Positions 1 to 7,949 of a stretch of 64,000 nucleotides of DNA are shown here, one piece after another (within the stretch, counting starts at the first letter, position 1; the number at the start of each line of letters is the position of its first letter). Source of the DNA: Paenibacillus sp. (GTDB lineage: Bacteria; Bacillota; Bacilli; Paenibacillales; NBRC-103111); the NCBI GenBank assembly GCA_031180825.1, contig JAPSLM010000003.1:308880-372879 (forward strand), written 5' to 3'. Made by a program: the position numbers and the translations under genes. The notes beneath the pieces are model-generated. The model was not told the origin of the DNA. It saw only the letters and a list, made by a program, of their open reading frames with translations, and made no database searches.

Positions 1-276
1 ACCGCTTTCGGATTTCTTATAAAAATCCTTTCCCGAAAATACTTTATAAAACTCAAATTTGGCAATGTCTAGATTCAGTTCTTCCTTCAACTCTCTTCTG
101 ATGGTTTCTTCGGCAGTCTCTCCGGGCTCCATCAAACCACCGGGCAGCCCCCACGTATGATCGAAATATTTGACAAGCAAAATAGAGCCTTGTGGATTCG
201 TCATAATTACCGTCGGACGAACAAGCAATAGAGGCAGGTCACCTGCCCGCTTTCTAAGCTCCTGAAGATACGTCAT
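1..276 (-). CDS. Nudix hydrolase, N-terminal part (cut by window edge)
   Basis: The reading frame starts at ATG 276-274 behind a good AGGAGG and is still open at base 1, so about 92 N-terminal residues are visible. A Nudix box with its core REL.EEL preceded by GLMEPGETAEE is present at roughly residues 44-65, giving the Mg2+-binding glutamates that hydrolyse nucleoside-diphosphate-linked substrates. The substrate cannot be told from this part. The next gene upstream (294-842) is on the same strand 17 bp away and probably co-transcribed. Family assignment is firm from the motif; specific function is open. Confidence 0.85.
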   Translation of the reverse strand, partial: MTYLQELRKRAGDLPLLLVRPTVIMTNPQGSILLVKYFDHTWGLPGGLMEPGETAEETIRRELKEELNLDIAKFEFYKVFSGKDFYKKSESG

Positions 277-293
277 TATCCAGCCTCCTGAAA

Positions 294-842
294 TTATGAT
301 ATATATAATAGCATTGCATTATTTTTACGTGAGGCATCGAGATAGTAATCTATTACCTGTTCCAAATAAGCAAAAACATATTCCGGTTCATCTTGACGAT
401 TCCAGTCCAAAGCTGGGTAAATTTCCAGTGCATTCATCATGTCCGGATCGAATCGGCTTTTGAGTTCTTGCTCGCTTAGATTGGATAGACTTAAAGCAAC
501 ACATTTCACTTCTTCGTCTGTTAAATACCTTACTGGTCCAACCCCCAGATCCTCACCTAATTCCGCTCCACCTAATATTGTATTGAACAGTGGCAATTCC
601 CCTTCCCACGCGCTTCCATTCAAAATAAAATGAATCGCATGCCAAGCTTTGTCGATGTCTAACGCATCCGCCTCATGATTTTCATCATAAATGATGTCGA
701 CTACGTCCTCTTCCCCGGATTTTATTCCCTCTAATTTTCTACAGATATTTGCAACAATTTCCCTATCATTCCCATGATCAACACTCCCCTTACAAATTTT
801 ACAGAAATACCAATTCAGCGCGCTATTTCGGTGAACCATCAA
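294..842 (-). CDS. YfbM/DUF1877-family protein
   Basis: About 182 residues, cytoplasmic, no membrane segment. The middle LDIDKAWHAIHFILNG followed by GPVRYLTDEEVK and the C-terminal YLEQVIDYYLDAS stretch are typical of DUF1877 (YfbM) proteins, whose function is unknown. The N-terminus (first ~20 residues, with a CKIC motif) does not look like the usual family start, so the first exon of similarity may have diverged. A TTG at 842 or the following ATG at 839 can start it, behind an AGGAG at about 854-850. Family call is from recognised sequence; role unknown. Confidence 0.7.
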   Translation of the reverse strand: MMVHRNSALNWYFCKICKGSVDHGNDREIVANICRKLEGIKSGEEDVVDIIYDENHEADALDIDKAWHAIHFILNGSAWEGELPLFNTILGGAELGEDLGVGPVRYLTDEEVKCVALSLSNLSEQELKSRFDPDMMNALEIYPALDWNRQDEPEYVFAYLEQVIDYYLDASRKNNAMLLYIS

Positions 843-985
843 TAAAATGACTCCTATTTTATACCATTTAACTAAGGCTCGGATCGTTAGATTGCCTAGA
901 GCCGTCGGCTTGATACGTTTTCCTCGATTCCTTAATATTTCCCTCGTTAACTAAAAATGAACGACCTTATCCTTTACTGTCTTGG

Positions 986-1507
986 TTATCCCCGTCTCAA
1001 ATCTTGCTTAAAAAAGTGCTCTTGAATAATCTTTAATGTCTCTTGTCTGGTCTTTACGATATACCGCTTTTGCTGAAATACATTCGTTACTTCGAGAAGC
1101 TCCGAAAGTGGATAACCGTGATTCCACTGAACAATCATCTTGGTTAAATTGCCTATCGATTGCTTATAATTCCATGACTCAATCCCTGTTCTCGATTTGA
1201 TAAATCTTTTTATGATTCTGTAATCTCTTATGAACACATTGGGATTGAGCACAAAAATCAGATCGGAGCGAATAAAGCTTTCCATGGTCCAATCTCTGTA
1301 TTGAACCCCTTCAATAATCCAAGATTCCTTATGAACGGTCTCTTGGAATGTTTTATTGCGAATTTCTTCCGGATATTTAAGATTTTCCGCACTTCGATCC
1401 CAGATCATATTGTCCAGCTCAAAATAGGGTATGCGATACTGTCGTGAAATCTCTCGGGCTAACGAAGATTTGCCGCTGCCGCAAGAACCGATAATCCTAA
1501 TCCTTAT
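986..1507 (-). CDS. FlaR-like P-loop kinase (DNA topology modulation family), apparent ATA start
   Basis: Read from 1507 the frame gives 173 residues beginning RIRIIGSCGSGKSS, a Walker A loop near residues 7-14, followed by the adenylate-kinase-like body (ELDNMIWDRS, WIIEGV, DLIFVLNPN, RFIKSRTGI). This is the family annotated as DNA topology modulation protein FlaR; true activity is probably a small nucleotide or nucleoside kinase. The family normally begins Met-x-Ile-Arg-Ile-Ile-Gly, and here the corresponding codon is ATA (1507-1505). No ATG, GTG or TTG exists between the upstream in-frame stop and the P-loop, although a GGGGAG ribosome site sits 9 bases before the ATA. An internal ATG at 1408 would lose the P-loop, so either the gene uses ATA or it is silenced by a start-codon mutation. 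Confidence 0.7.
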   Translation of the reverse strand: MRIRIIGSCGSGKSSLAREISRQYRIPYFELDNMIWDRSAENLKYPEEIRNKTFQETVHKESWIIEGVQYRDWTMESFIRSDLIFVLNPNVFIRDYRIIKRFIKSRTGIESWNYKQSIGNLTKMIVQWNHGYPLSELLEVTNVFQQKRYIVKTRQETLKIIQEHFFKQDLRRG

Positions 1508-1637
1508 GATTGTCCACTCCCCAAAGTATCGCCGTCACGTGCCGGGTTATCTTTAATGTCTTTCCAAAAACATAGCTTTCCGAGCGCATCATATCCGTTA
1601 CGCTTCGCTTCATCAAAATCGACCCGTTCGCCGCTAA

Positions 1638-1916
1638 TTAATTCAAGGCGTTATAGCCGTGTTTGCAGCCGTCGAACAGAAGGTACCGTGCACCGTCGGC
1701 CGGATCTTCGGCAACAATCAATTGGGGAGCATAATCGGTCACCACAAACAGATCGTCCATTGGTCCTCCGTTATAATAAAGACGAAACTGGGCACGGCCT
1801 TCTTTTGTCTGCAATTTACCTGTCCATTCTTGCTCCATCCGATTTTCCGGATTTTCAGCTACGGTTACTCCTTCAAGATAAGTCCGCCCAAGTCGATTCG
1901 ATTGTTGGTTAGACAT
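1638..1916 (-). CDS. hypothetical protein, 92 aa
   Basis: A 92-residue acidic, soluble protein starting at ATG 1916 behind AAAGGGA. The sequence alternates short beta-like stretches (QFRLYYNGGPMDDLFVV, GARYLLFDGCKHGYNAL), suggesting a small beta-rich fold, but I do not recognise a family. It lies on the minus strand between the FlaR-like gene and another unknown gene and may be a stand-alone accessory gene. Real-gene status rests on the start, ribosome site and codon use similar to neighbours. Confidence 0.5.
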   Translation of the reverse strand: MSNQQSNRLGRTYLEGVTVAENPENRMEQEWTGKLQTKEGRAQFRLYYNGGPMDDLFVVTDYAPQLIVAEDPADGARYLLFDGCKHGYNALN

Positions 1917-1964
1917 ATGCGGCTTCCCTTTCCAAGATAAAATTTATGCAATAAGGACTTTATT

Positions 1965-2516
1965 TCACCTATTCCGTTCGTTCATTGCTAATTTCATCGC
2001 TTTCCAGTAAAACTGATGAAAAGCCTCATCTGTAAACTTGACCCTGTCTCCGTTTGGAAACTGCCCGCTTATGGCCATCAACACATCGTATAAACCGAGA
2101 TGAGCCCAATCCCACATAATGGAGTTGTATATCGTCATGGGGTAGTATAAAAATTGTCTGATTTCCTGGACAAAACTTCGATCTAACCCTTCATTCTCCA
2201 AGAGCCGGAACACTCGTTCTTTATCCTCGTCCAAAAGCACGGTATCCAGAAACTCCTCGCATATGAAGCTCCAGGTATCCACTTTTGAAACGATAGGAAT
2301 GTTATAGCGTTTCGCAAACCTTTCCAAGCTTTCTTTATGTACGGCAGAGACAAAAAGGACTTCGTCGCTTTTCAATCGAACTTCGGGAGGACATCTGGCG
2401 ATCAAAATTTCGGAAATATCTTCCGAAGCGACACTGCCATCGGGGTAAATACGAGATGCCTTGAAGGGGTAGCTGTGAAACTGGATCCGATTTTCAATAA
2501 ATTGTACCTCCGGCAC
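1965..2516 (-). CDS. hypothetical protein, 183 aa
   Basis: Soluble protein of 183 residues with no signal or membrane segment. The N-terminal ~80 residues look alpha/beta (QFIENRIQFHSYPFKASRIYP; EVLFVSAVHKESLERFAKRYNIPIVSKVD) and the C-terminal half is helical and rich in aromatic residues (YYPMTIYNSIMWDWAHLGLYDVLMA). I do not recognise a characterised family. It ends 48 bp before the start of the 92-aa gene downstream and follows the YfiT-like gene, all on the minus strand, so the three could share a transcript. Confidence 0.6.
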   Translation of the reverse strand: MPEVQFIENRIQFHSYPFKASRIYPDGSVASEDISEILIARCPPEVRLKSDEVLFVSAVHKESLERFAKRYNIPIVSKVDTWSFICEEFLDTVLLDEDKERVFRLLENEGLDRSFVQEIRQFLYYPMTIYNSIMWDWAHLGLYDVLMAISGQFPNGDRVKFTDEAFHQFYWKAMKLAMNERNR

Positions 2517-2561
2517 GGTATCATCTCCAATGCTCTATTCGCTTATAACGGCGCCCAGACC

Positions 2562-3092
2562 TTACCAGTTCATTCGTTGTGCCAAAGATTGAATGTGGGC
2601 CGTGTGGTGCTTGTCATGCCAAATCAATCTCTGGATCGCAACATCCACGGTAATCCAGCCTAGGACTTCGGTATTGAATTTTCGATGATAGTCGGCCGGC
2701 TTCAAACCATGAATGACATGGATGAGCCGATGATGAAGCGATTCTAAAAGGATCAGGGAAATTTCGATCGGAGTATCTTTATAATCGTTAAGCTCGGCCC
2801 ATAAATTAGGACGGTAAGAACTGGCCATAGGCTCTTCTTCGGTTAAAGCTCTCTTTAATCTTAGGTAGGCGTTGATTTCGTTATCGGCCATGTGATGAAC
2901 GACCTGCTGCACCGTCCAGCCACCGGAACGATAAGGAGTTTGAAGCTGCTCCTCATTGAAGTCTCGCACAATCTTGCGAAGAGAAGGAACAAGCTCGCCA
3001 ATTTCCTTCGTATAATTCTTACGTTCCTCCTCTGACGTAACAGCCTTCGGCATAAACTGGCCGATCGGATACCGCAACATGTCTTCATTCAT
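2562..3092 (-). CDS. YfiT/BstA-type DinB-family metal-dependent transferase
   Basis: 176 residues of the DinB four-helix-bundle superfamily, closest in pattern to Bacillus YfiT (putative bacillithiol transferase or metal-dependent hydrolase). The metal ligands are in place: HH in VVHHMADNE (about residue 66) and the C-terminal HDKHHTAHI histidines. The N-terminal RYPIGQFMPK and SGGWTVQQVVHHMADNE stretches are hallmarks of the family. It starts at ATG 3092 behind an AAGGAGG. Such enzymes conjugate bacillithiol to electrophiles in Firmicutes; the substrate here is unknown. Confidence 0.8.
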   Translation of the reverse strand: MNEDMLRYPIGQFMPKAVTSEEERKNYTKEIGELVPSLRKIVRDFNEEQLQTPYRSGGWTVQQVVHHMADNEINAYLRLKRALTEEEPMASSYRPNLWAELNDYKDTPIEISLILLESLHHRLIHVIHGLKPADYHRKFNTEVLGWITVDVAIQRLIWHDKHHTAHIQSLAQRMNW

Positions 3093-3167
3093 CTTCTGAT
3101 AAACCTCCTTGGAAAATATTCAGCTGCCCCGACGTAAGGGCCATAGGCTAAACTGCGAAATTTGCTT

Positions 3168-3380
3168 TTATTTCTTTACCTCGTCACCTATATATTCCAG
3201 TAACTCTCCGGGCTGATAATTTAATGCTGCACAAATCTTATCAATGAACTCTTATGACACATACTCGCTGGTATTCAATTTCGCCATAGTCGCAGACGAA
3301 ATTCCTGTCCTCTGCATTAATTCTTGCTTCTTGATGTCTCGATCGATCAGTAATTTTTGTAACGGTTTATAGCTTATCAT
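3168..3380 (-). pseudogene. XRE-family HTH regulator broken by an in-frame TAA
   Basis: From ATG 3380 the frame encodes a small Cro/cI-type helix-turn-helix protein (ISYKPLQKLLIDRDIKKQEL, then RTGISSATMAKLN). At codon 43 (bases 3254-3252) a TAA interrupts it, and the same frame continues with the conserved tail EFIDKICAALNYQPGELLEY to a natural stop at 3168. Intact relatives are about 70 residues long with Leu or similar at the interrupted place. The recognition helix is still encoded before the stop, but the protein would lack its last helices, so it is most likely dead unless the stop is read through or is a sequence error. Confidence 0.8.
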
Positions 3381-3535
3381 CACTGCATCCCTTTCACTAG
3401 ACTAAACTTTTCTTCAATTATAGCCACTAACAGTTCTTCATAAATCCCCCATAAAAACGCCTCCAAGTTATTATTGGACTGACAGGTCGTATGACTATTT
3501 AACCAAGAATCCTTACCGTCTTGTCATGACCAAAC

Positions 3536-3581
3536 CTTGGCATTGTCAGAGTATACCTAGAATCTCCTCTGACATGCCAAG
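3536..3581. repeat. imperfect inverted repeat in intergenic region
   Basis: CTTGGCATTGTCAGAG (3536-3551) pairs with CTCTGACATGCCAAG (3567-3581) with a single bulged T, leaving a 15-base loop. It sits in the 246-bp stretch between the broken XRE gene and the 111-aa gene. No T-run follows on either side, so it is not an obvious terminator; it could be a protein site or a remnant of a small mobile repeat. Nothing else recognisable lies in this gap. Confidence 0.5.
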
Positions 3582-3627
3582 TAAACAGCATCGACCACTG
3601 CGAATCGGGTGTTAAATCTTATTTTAG

Positions 3628-3963
3628 CTAATTCCCCTTAAGGATTTCCTTATTCAAAAATATCCCATCCATAAATCCTTGTTTGTACATGGCTTCAAAT
3701 GCTATTACCGTTTGTGCGTGTTCCCTTTCTTCATATTCATATAGTAAAGGTTTGCAGTTCTCCGGTACCCTCTCAATAAGCTCTCGCAAAGTGCAACTTA
3801 GCTCCTCCGATAGATCCCGATACGTTATATGGTTCAATAAAATAGCCTTTATAATTTCTTCAATCCGCTCCATAACAAATTCATTCAAACTATGATTTAG
3901 ATTCGTCGTCAACCTCGGTTCCCCTCCAAATAGTGACATCACTTTGATTTCATTATGTTTCAT
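3628..3963 (-). CDS. hypothetical small helical protein, 111 aa
   Basis: A 111-residue, mostly helical acidic protein (ERIEEIIKAILLNHITYRDL, then SEELSCTLRELIERVPENCK) without a family I can name with certainty; the pattern resembles small proteins carried on prophages and integrated elements. A minus-strand promoter (TTGACA at 3991-3986, 16-bp spacer, TATACA at 3969-3964) would start transcription inside or at the first codon, so translation may be leaderless from ATG 3963 or begin at the internal ATG 3939. It is divergent from the Arc-like repressor gene, whose operators overlap its 5' end. Confidence 0.5.
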   Translation of the reverse strand: MKHNEIKVMSLFGGEPRLTTNLNHSLNEFVMERIEEIIKAILLNHITYRDLSEELSCTLRELIERVPENCKPLLYEYEEREHAQTVIAFEAMYKQGFMDGIFLNKEILKGN

Positions 3964-4038
3964 TGTATAGGTGATATCATCTAGATGTCAATATGAATCT
4001 ATATATAATGAAATCATAATGTTATAATAGTGAAATCA
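3931..4038. promoter_or_regulatory. divergent promoter with repeated TGAAATCA operators
   Basis: TGAAATCA occurs at 4009-4016 and 4031-4038, 22 bp apart (two helical turns), flanking a TATAAT at 4023-4028 for the plus-strand gene. The reverse orientation TGATTTCA is at 3945-3952, next to a near-palindrome TAGTGACATCACT at 3931-3943. The minus-strand promoter TTGACA/TATACA lies between them. Ribbon-helix-helix repressors typically bind such short, evenly spaced repeats, so the neighbouring Arc-like protein probably autoregulates and controls both directions. The repeats are seen directly; the binding partner is inferred. Confidence 0.6.
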
Positions 4039-4058
4039 CTTTGAAGGAGTTATCATCT

Positions 4059-4232
4059 ATGGCAACCAATAAAAAAGTGTTCACTTTGCGCCTTGAAGAA
4101 AAGAATTTTGAAAAAATCAAAATTATTGCCGAGAAAAACAAACGATCCATCGCAATGCAAATTGAATATTTAATCGAGCAACATATTGACAAATTTGAAG
4201 AAGAAAATGGACCAATTCAAATTAATGACTAG
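4059..4232 (+). CDS. Arc/CopG-type ribbon-helix-helix repressor, 57 aa
   Basis: Starting at ATG 4059 behind AAGGAG (4044-4049), the 57-residue product begins with the beta-strand VFTLRLEEKNFEKIKIIAEK followed by KRSIAMQIEYLIEQHI, the classic ribbon-helix-helix layout of Arc. Such proteins are dimeric DNA-binding repressors often acting on their own promoter. The TGAAATCA repeats immediately upstream fit an autoregulatory operator. The pair with the divergent 111-aa gene suggests a small accessory or phage-derived module; no toxin partner is evident downstream. Confidence 0.75.
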   Translation: MATNKKVFTLRLEEKNFEKIKIIAEKNKRSIAMQIEYLIEQHIDKFEEENGPIQIND

Positions 4233-4281
4233 CAGTAGGGCGTGCAGAACCAGGTTCATTAGCAGACTTGGGGGAACCGCC

Positions 4282-4497
4282 CTACTCATTTGGATTTTTA
4301 TAACGGGCATTAAACTCCTTCTCTACCAACTCCATGGCAACGGCTAAATGAATCTGCCCGATCTTACTAAGACCGCGCTTATAATCTTTTATAGGTATCG
4401 TTTCAATAACCGGTTCTGTATCAAGGTTACAGCGTAGTTGATGCCACTTAAGTAACGAGCAATTTAAATTTTTGACGACTCCCTCCCTCCGGACCAT
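4282..4497 (-). CDS. doubtful small ORF overlapping the GNAT gene
   Basis: A 71-codon frame from ATG 4497 overlaps the last 50 bases of the acetyltransferase gene. The C-terminal half (HLAVAMELVEKEFNARYKN) looks protein-like, but the only start lies inside the upstream gene and its ribosome site is not at proper distance. It may be a translationally coupled small gene, the remnant of a longer one, or not coding. No family recognised. Confidence 0.25.
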   Translation of the reverse strand: MVRREGVVKNLNCSLLKWHQLRCNLDTEPVIETIPIKDYKRGLSKIGQIHLAVAMELVEKEFNARYKNPNE

Positions 4498-4921
4498 TTG
4501 GAATCAAAGTATCTAATGGAACGAAGCCAAACTTTTGATATAGCTTTCTTGCAGGTCTCCCATCCGGAATATCATCGCCAAAAGTAGTAACGGTTACTTC
4601 TGCAGGAGCCACAACAAGTCTCAAAATATGCCTTAGCAAAGCTGTTGCTATTCCTTTATTTCTTGCCCGCGATGAAACGGCTAACCATCCAATCTTATAG
4701 TTTGGGGCATTTGATGATGAAAATAAAATTCCACCGAGCAAAACTGACCCTGGCAATCCATCGTTTTCCCTAACACAAAAGGCACACTTCTGATTTATAT
4801 TTTTCTCCAATGCTTGAATAAACTTTGGATCGCTGACCATGGGTCCGAACAAGTACTCGACTTCCGAAGCTAGTTCTAACCATCCGTTTAGATCATCCAT
4901 TGTTGCGTTATCGACTCTCAT
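4448..4921 (-). CDS. GNAT-family N-acetyltransferase
   Basis: 157 residues with the GNAT fold: substrate-binding N-terminal helices, the central IGWLAVSSRARNKGIATALL stretch matching motif A (R/Q-x-x-G-x-G/A pyrophosphate loop, here RNKGIA) at about residues 77-96, and the C-terminal ARKLYQKFGFVPLD typical of motif B. It would acetylate an unknown amine using acetyl-CoA. ATG 4921 is preceded by AAGGGGAG. The gene lies next to the efp terminator, transcribed in the same direction but separated from efp by that terminator. Confidence 0.85.
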   Translation of the reverse strand: MRVDNATMDDLNGWLELASEVEYLFGPMVSDPKFIQALEKNINQKCAFCVRENDGLPGSVLLGGILFSSSNAPNYKIGWLAVSSRARNKGIATALLRHILRLVVAPAEVTVTTFGDDIPDGRPARKLYQKFGFVPLDTLIPNGPEGGSRQKFKLLVT

Positions 4922-4987
4922 ATGTAAACTCCCCTTCTGTGCCGGTCAAATCAATATTACCACATTTTGGGCGAACCTAGCCCAACA

Positions 4988-5025
4988 TAAAAAATCCTTA
5001 CCTCTCCGAAGAAAGGTAAGGATTT
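4988..5025 (-). terminator. rho-independent terminator of efp
   Basis: On the minus strand AAATCCTTACCT pairs with AGGTAAGGATTT around a 9-base loop and is followed by TTTTTTATG, immediately after the efp stop codon. Confidence 0.9.
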
Positions 5026-5037
5026 GCCGCCGCTCGA

Positions 5038-5595
5038 TTAAGCGCGGGAGATATATTGGCCCTCGCGGGTGTCGATCAAGAGCACGTCGCCTTCGTTGAT
5101 GAAAAGCGGCACTTGAACGTTCAAGCCGGTTTCGACTTTCGCGTTCTTGGTCGCGCCTTGCGCCGTGTTGCCTTTCACGCCCGGCTCGGTCTCGATAACC
5201 TTCAGCTCGACGCTGTTCGGCAGGTTGATCCCGAGGATCTCGCCTTGGTAGCTCATGATGTTGATGTTCATGTTTTCTTTGAGGAAGTTCAGTTCCCACT
5301 TGATTTGTTTTTCTTCCAGGTTGATTTGATCGAACGTTTCGGTATCCATGAACGTATGCTCTTTGCCACTGGCATACAGGTACTGCATTTGACGGTTTTC
5401 GATGTGAGCGCGGCTCACGTTCTCACCGGCACGGAACGTACGCTCGACGGTGTTGCCGTTGCGCAGGTTTTTCAGCTTGGAGCGGACGAAGGCAGCGCCT
5501 TTACCCGGTTTAACGTGCTGGAAATCGATAACGGTGAACAAATCGCCGTCTACTTCAATGGTCAAGCCTGTTTTAAAATCGTTAACTGAAATCAC
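5038..5595 (-). CDS. efp: translation elongation factor P
   Basis: 185 residues covering the three beta-barrel domains of EF-P. It binds ribosomes stalled on polyproline stretches and stimulates peptide bond formation. The tip loop [11 protein letters not shown] carries Lys32, the residue that is 5-aminopentanolylated in Bacillus subtilis, rather than the Arg of other lineages. The start is GTG 5595 behind GGGAGG with an 8-base spacing. Downstream is its own terminator; upstream is the Xaa-Pro peptidase gene, an order (yqhT-efp) conserved in Bacillus. Confidence 0.97.
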   Translation of the reverse strand: MISVNDFKTGLTIEVDGDLFTVIDFQHVKPGKGAAFVRSKLKNLRNGNTVERTFRAGENVSRAHIENRQMQYLYASGKEHTFMDTETFDQINLEEKQIKWELNFLKENMNINIMSYQGEILGINLPNSVELKVIETEPGVKGNTAQGATKNAKVETGLNVQVPLFINEGDVLLIDTREGQYISRA

Positions 5596-5719
5596 TACAA
5601 AAACCTCCCTAAAATGTGAGCAGACGACAGTGCCTCAAGCCTTGTAAGAATCAGTTTCCGGTTCATCCGGACTATCCTTGCCTTCGCCTCGGTTAATGCC
5701 GCTACCAAGATGCGTAAAG

Positions 5720-6793
5720 TTATGGTATCACAATCAAGTCTTTGCTCGATTGTGTTAACCTCCGATTGCCCGTTTCCGTGATGACGATATCGTCCTCGAT
5801 CCGGACGCCGCCGAAGCCTGGCAAATAAATGCCGGGTTCCACGGTCACGACCATGCCTGGAGTCAGTACGACATCGCCCTGCACCGACAGCCGCGGCGCT
5901 TCGTGAACTTCCATCCCGAGCCCGTGTCCGGTGCCATGGCCGAAATGATCGCCGTAGCCGTAACGCTTGATGATATTGCGTGCGACGGCATCCGCTTCCT
6001 TGCCGGTCATTCCCGGCTTGATTCGCTCGAGCGCTTCCATCTGCGCTTCCAGCACGATCTTGTAGATGTCGCGGTGTTTATCCGTCGGCGTCCCGACAAT
6101 GACCGTACGGGTGATGTCGGAGCAGTAGCTTTTGTAATAGGCTCCGAAATCGAGCGTGACAAATTCGCCGGTTCCAATGATTTTGTCGCTGGCTTTGCCG
6201 TGCGGCAGCGCAGAGCGTTCGCCGGAGGCAACGATCGTTTCGAACGAAGTCGAAGCCGCGCCATGCTTGCGTACGAACATTTCGATTTCCAGTGAAATGT
6301 CCAGCTCTTTGACCCCGGACTTCAACAGCCCGAGAATGTGGACGAACGTGCGGTCCGCCAGATCGGCCGCCTGCTGCATGACGGCGATCTCCTCGTCGTC
6401 CTTGATCATGCGGAGCGACTCGACCAATCCGCCCGTAGGCACGAATTCAATGCCGCCGAGCGCTTCGGCGTAGCTGCTGTAAGTGCCGTAGCTGAGGTCG
6501 TTTTGCTCGAAGCCGAGCTTGGTCATTCCCCATTTGCGAAGCAGATCGTTAACCGATTCCGCGACCTTGGGCCCGTGCTCGATAATCTCGTAACCGGCCG
6601 CTTGCTCCGATGCTTGTGTCACGTAACGAAAGTCGGTCAGAAGCACGGCCCGATCGGTCGTGATGAGCACGTAGCCCGCCGATCCGGTGAAACCCGTCAT
6701 ATAGTTCCGGTTCGTCGCATTCGTTATGAGCAGCGCCGGCAAGCCTTTTTGTTCCAACAGGCTGCGCAGCCGCCCGATTCGCTGTTGCTGCAT
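5720..6793 (-). CDS. yqhT: M24 Xaa-Pro peptidase (YqhT-like)
   Basis: 357 residues with an N-terminal creatinase-type domain and a C-terminal pita-bread metallopeptidase domain. All five metal ligands of M24 enzymes are visible: the two Asp in LDFGAYYKSYCSDITRT, the His in GHGTGHGLGMEVHEAPR, and the Glu in VTVEPGIYLPG and VRIEDDIVIT. It should remove N-terminal residues preceding proline in the cytoplasm. ATG 6793 is chosen because GGAGGG lies just upstream; a longer reading to 6835 has no ribosome site. It is 4 bp downstream of aroQ. Confidence 0.93.
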   Translation of the reverse strand: MQQQRIGRLRSLLEQKGLPALLITNATNRNYMTGFTGSAGYVLITTDRAVLLTDFRYVTQASEQAAGYEIIEHGPKVAESVNDLLRKWGMTKLGFEQNDLSYGTYSSYAEALGGIEFVPTGGLVESLRMIKDDEEIAVMQQAADLADRTFVHILGLLKSGVKELDISLEIEMFVRKHGAASTSFETIVASGERSALPHGKASDKIIGTGEFVTLDFGAYYKSYCSDITRTVIVGTPTDKHRDIYKIVLEAQMEALERIKPGMTGKEADAVARNIIKRYGYGDHFGHGTGHGLGMEVHEAPRLSVQGDVVLTPGMVVTVEPGIYLPGFGGVRIEDDIVITETGNRRLTQSSKDLIVIP

Positions 6794-6797
6794 TTTA

Positions 6798-7244
6798 CTA
6801 TCCCTCCGCGCTATCAATATACTGGACCAGCGCACGCAAGCCCAGCTCGTAGCTGTTCGCGCCGAAGCCCGCGATTTGGCCCACGGCTACCGGGGCGATG
6901 ACCGATACGTGGCGGAAAGCTTCCCTTTTATGAATGTTCGAAATATGTACTTCAACCGTCGGGATGCCTACAGCGCTGATGGCATCGCGGATCGCATAGC
7001 TGTAATGCGTGAACGCGCCCGGATTGAACAGGATGCCGGATTTCTGCCCATAAGCGGCATGAATGCGGTCGATCAGATCACCCTCGTGATTCGATTGATA
7101 GCATTCCAATCCAACGCCGAGCTCCTCCGCCAGCTTGGTGAGCCTGTCCGTTATCGCCAGAAGCGACAGGCTCCCGTAAACGCCGGGCTCCCGGATGCCA
7201 AGCATGTTCAAATTCGGCCCGTTCAACAACAAAATGTGCTTCAT
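6798..7244 (-). CDS. aroQ: type II 3-dehydroquinate dehydratase
   Basis: 148 residues, the standard length for dodecameric type II dehydroquinase of the shikimate pathway, converting 3-dehydroquinate to 3-dehydroshikimate. Family motifs are intact: [17 protein letters not shown] with the catalytic loop Arg and Tyr, [16 protein letters not shown], and [15 protein letters not shown] with the catalytic His. ATG 7244 follows GGGAGG. The stop lies 4 bp before the YqhT start, so the two are co-transcribed, as in Bacillus (yqhS-yqhT). Confidence 0.96.
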   Translation of the reverse strand: MKHILLLNGPNLNMLGIREPGVYGSLSLLAITDRLTKLAEELGVGLECYQSNHEGDLIDRIHAAYGQKSGILFNPGAFTHYSYAIRDAISAVGIPTVEVHISNIHKREAFRHVSVIAPVAVGQIAGFGANSYELGLRALVQYIDSAEG

Positions 7245-7445
7245 CCGTGAAACCTCCCAACCTGATAAACCGCACACACTTAGCCATTTTACCATAACCT
7301 TCCCCGGTTTGAGAACTTTTTTTTGCGGGCTCAGGCGGCCGGAAAAAGCGGTTTTGCCAATGTTTGGAGCAACCGAATTACACATCAACGCGCGGAAGAA
7401 CCGAATGCGTACAGCCCGGAACCGTATGCTGGCCGGGCGAAATTC

Positions 7446-7949
7446 TTAGCTCGGGTTTGTCCCGGCTCCCGCAAACGGCTCCCGCTCCCGCTCGTCCGTA
7501 TATTCGAAGCTGATGGAATAGCCGATAAACAGTCCCCACAGCACGAACAGGCATGCTTGGGTCAGCACGGTGTTCAAATCGAGATAGGCGATCCAATCCA
7601 TCATCCCGGTGATCGGCCCGACCAGCAGGAACAAAAAGGCCCACCAGGCGACGCCGTACCCGATTCCGTACCACGGACCGATCGCTTTGGCGAGCAGCGT
7701 CGTATACAATAGAGCGGCAACGACGGATAAGGCGGTAAAGGCCAGCCACCCCAGCACATATCCCCGCCACGTCATCAGGAAAGAATGCTTGTACAAGGGC
7801 TCAATCAAAAATCCGGGCGATAGCGAAGTAAAATGAAAATAGTTGGCCAGCATTTGAGCTCCGCCCCAGATCAACCCGGCGAAAAAGCCGATATATACCG
7901 CGAAACTCCATCGATTCGTACGAGGCTTCGCATCGCTTCGGCGATTCAT
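7446..7949 (-). CDS. yqhR: YqhR-type integral membrane protein
   Basis: 167 residues with four predicted membrane helices (WSFAVYIGFFAGLIWGGAQM; GYVLGWLAFTALSVVAALLY; GIGYGVAWWAFLFLLVG; VLTQACLFVLWGLFIGYS). It occupies the yqhR position between aroQ and yqhQ, matching the Bacillus order, and has the expected conserved GMMDWIAYLDLNT loop. Function unknown. ATG 7949 is supported by GAGGAGGGA; the open frame upstream to 8012 lacks one. Confidence 0.8.
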   Translation of the reverse strand: MNRRSDAKPRTNRWSFAVYIGFFAGLIWGGAQMLANYFHFTSLSPGFLIEPLYKHSFLMTWRGYVLGWLAFTALSVVAALLYTTLLAKAIGPWYGIGYGVAWWAFLFLLVGPITGMMDWIAYLDLNTVLTQACLFVLWGLFIGYSISFEYTDEREREPFAGAGTNPS

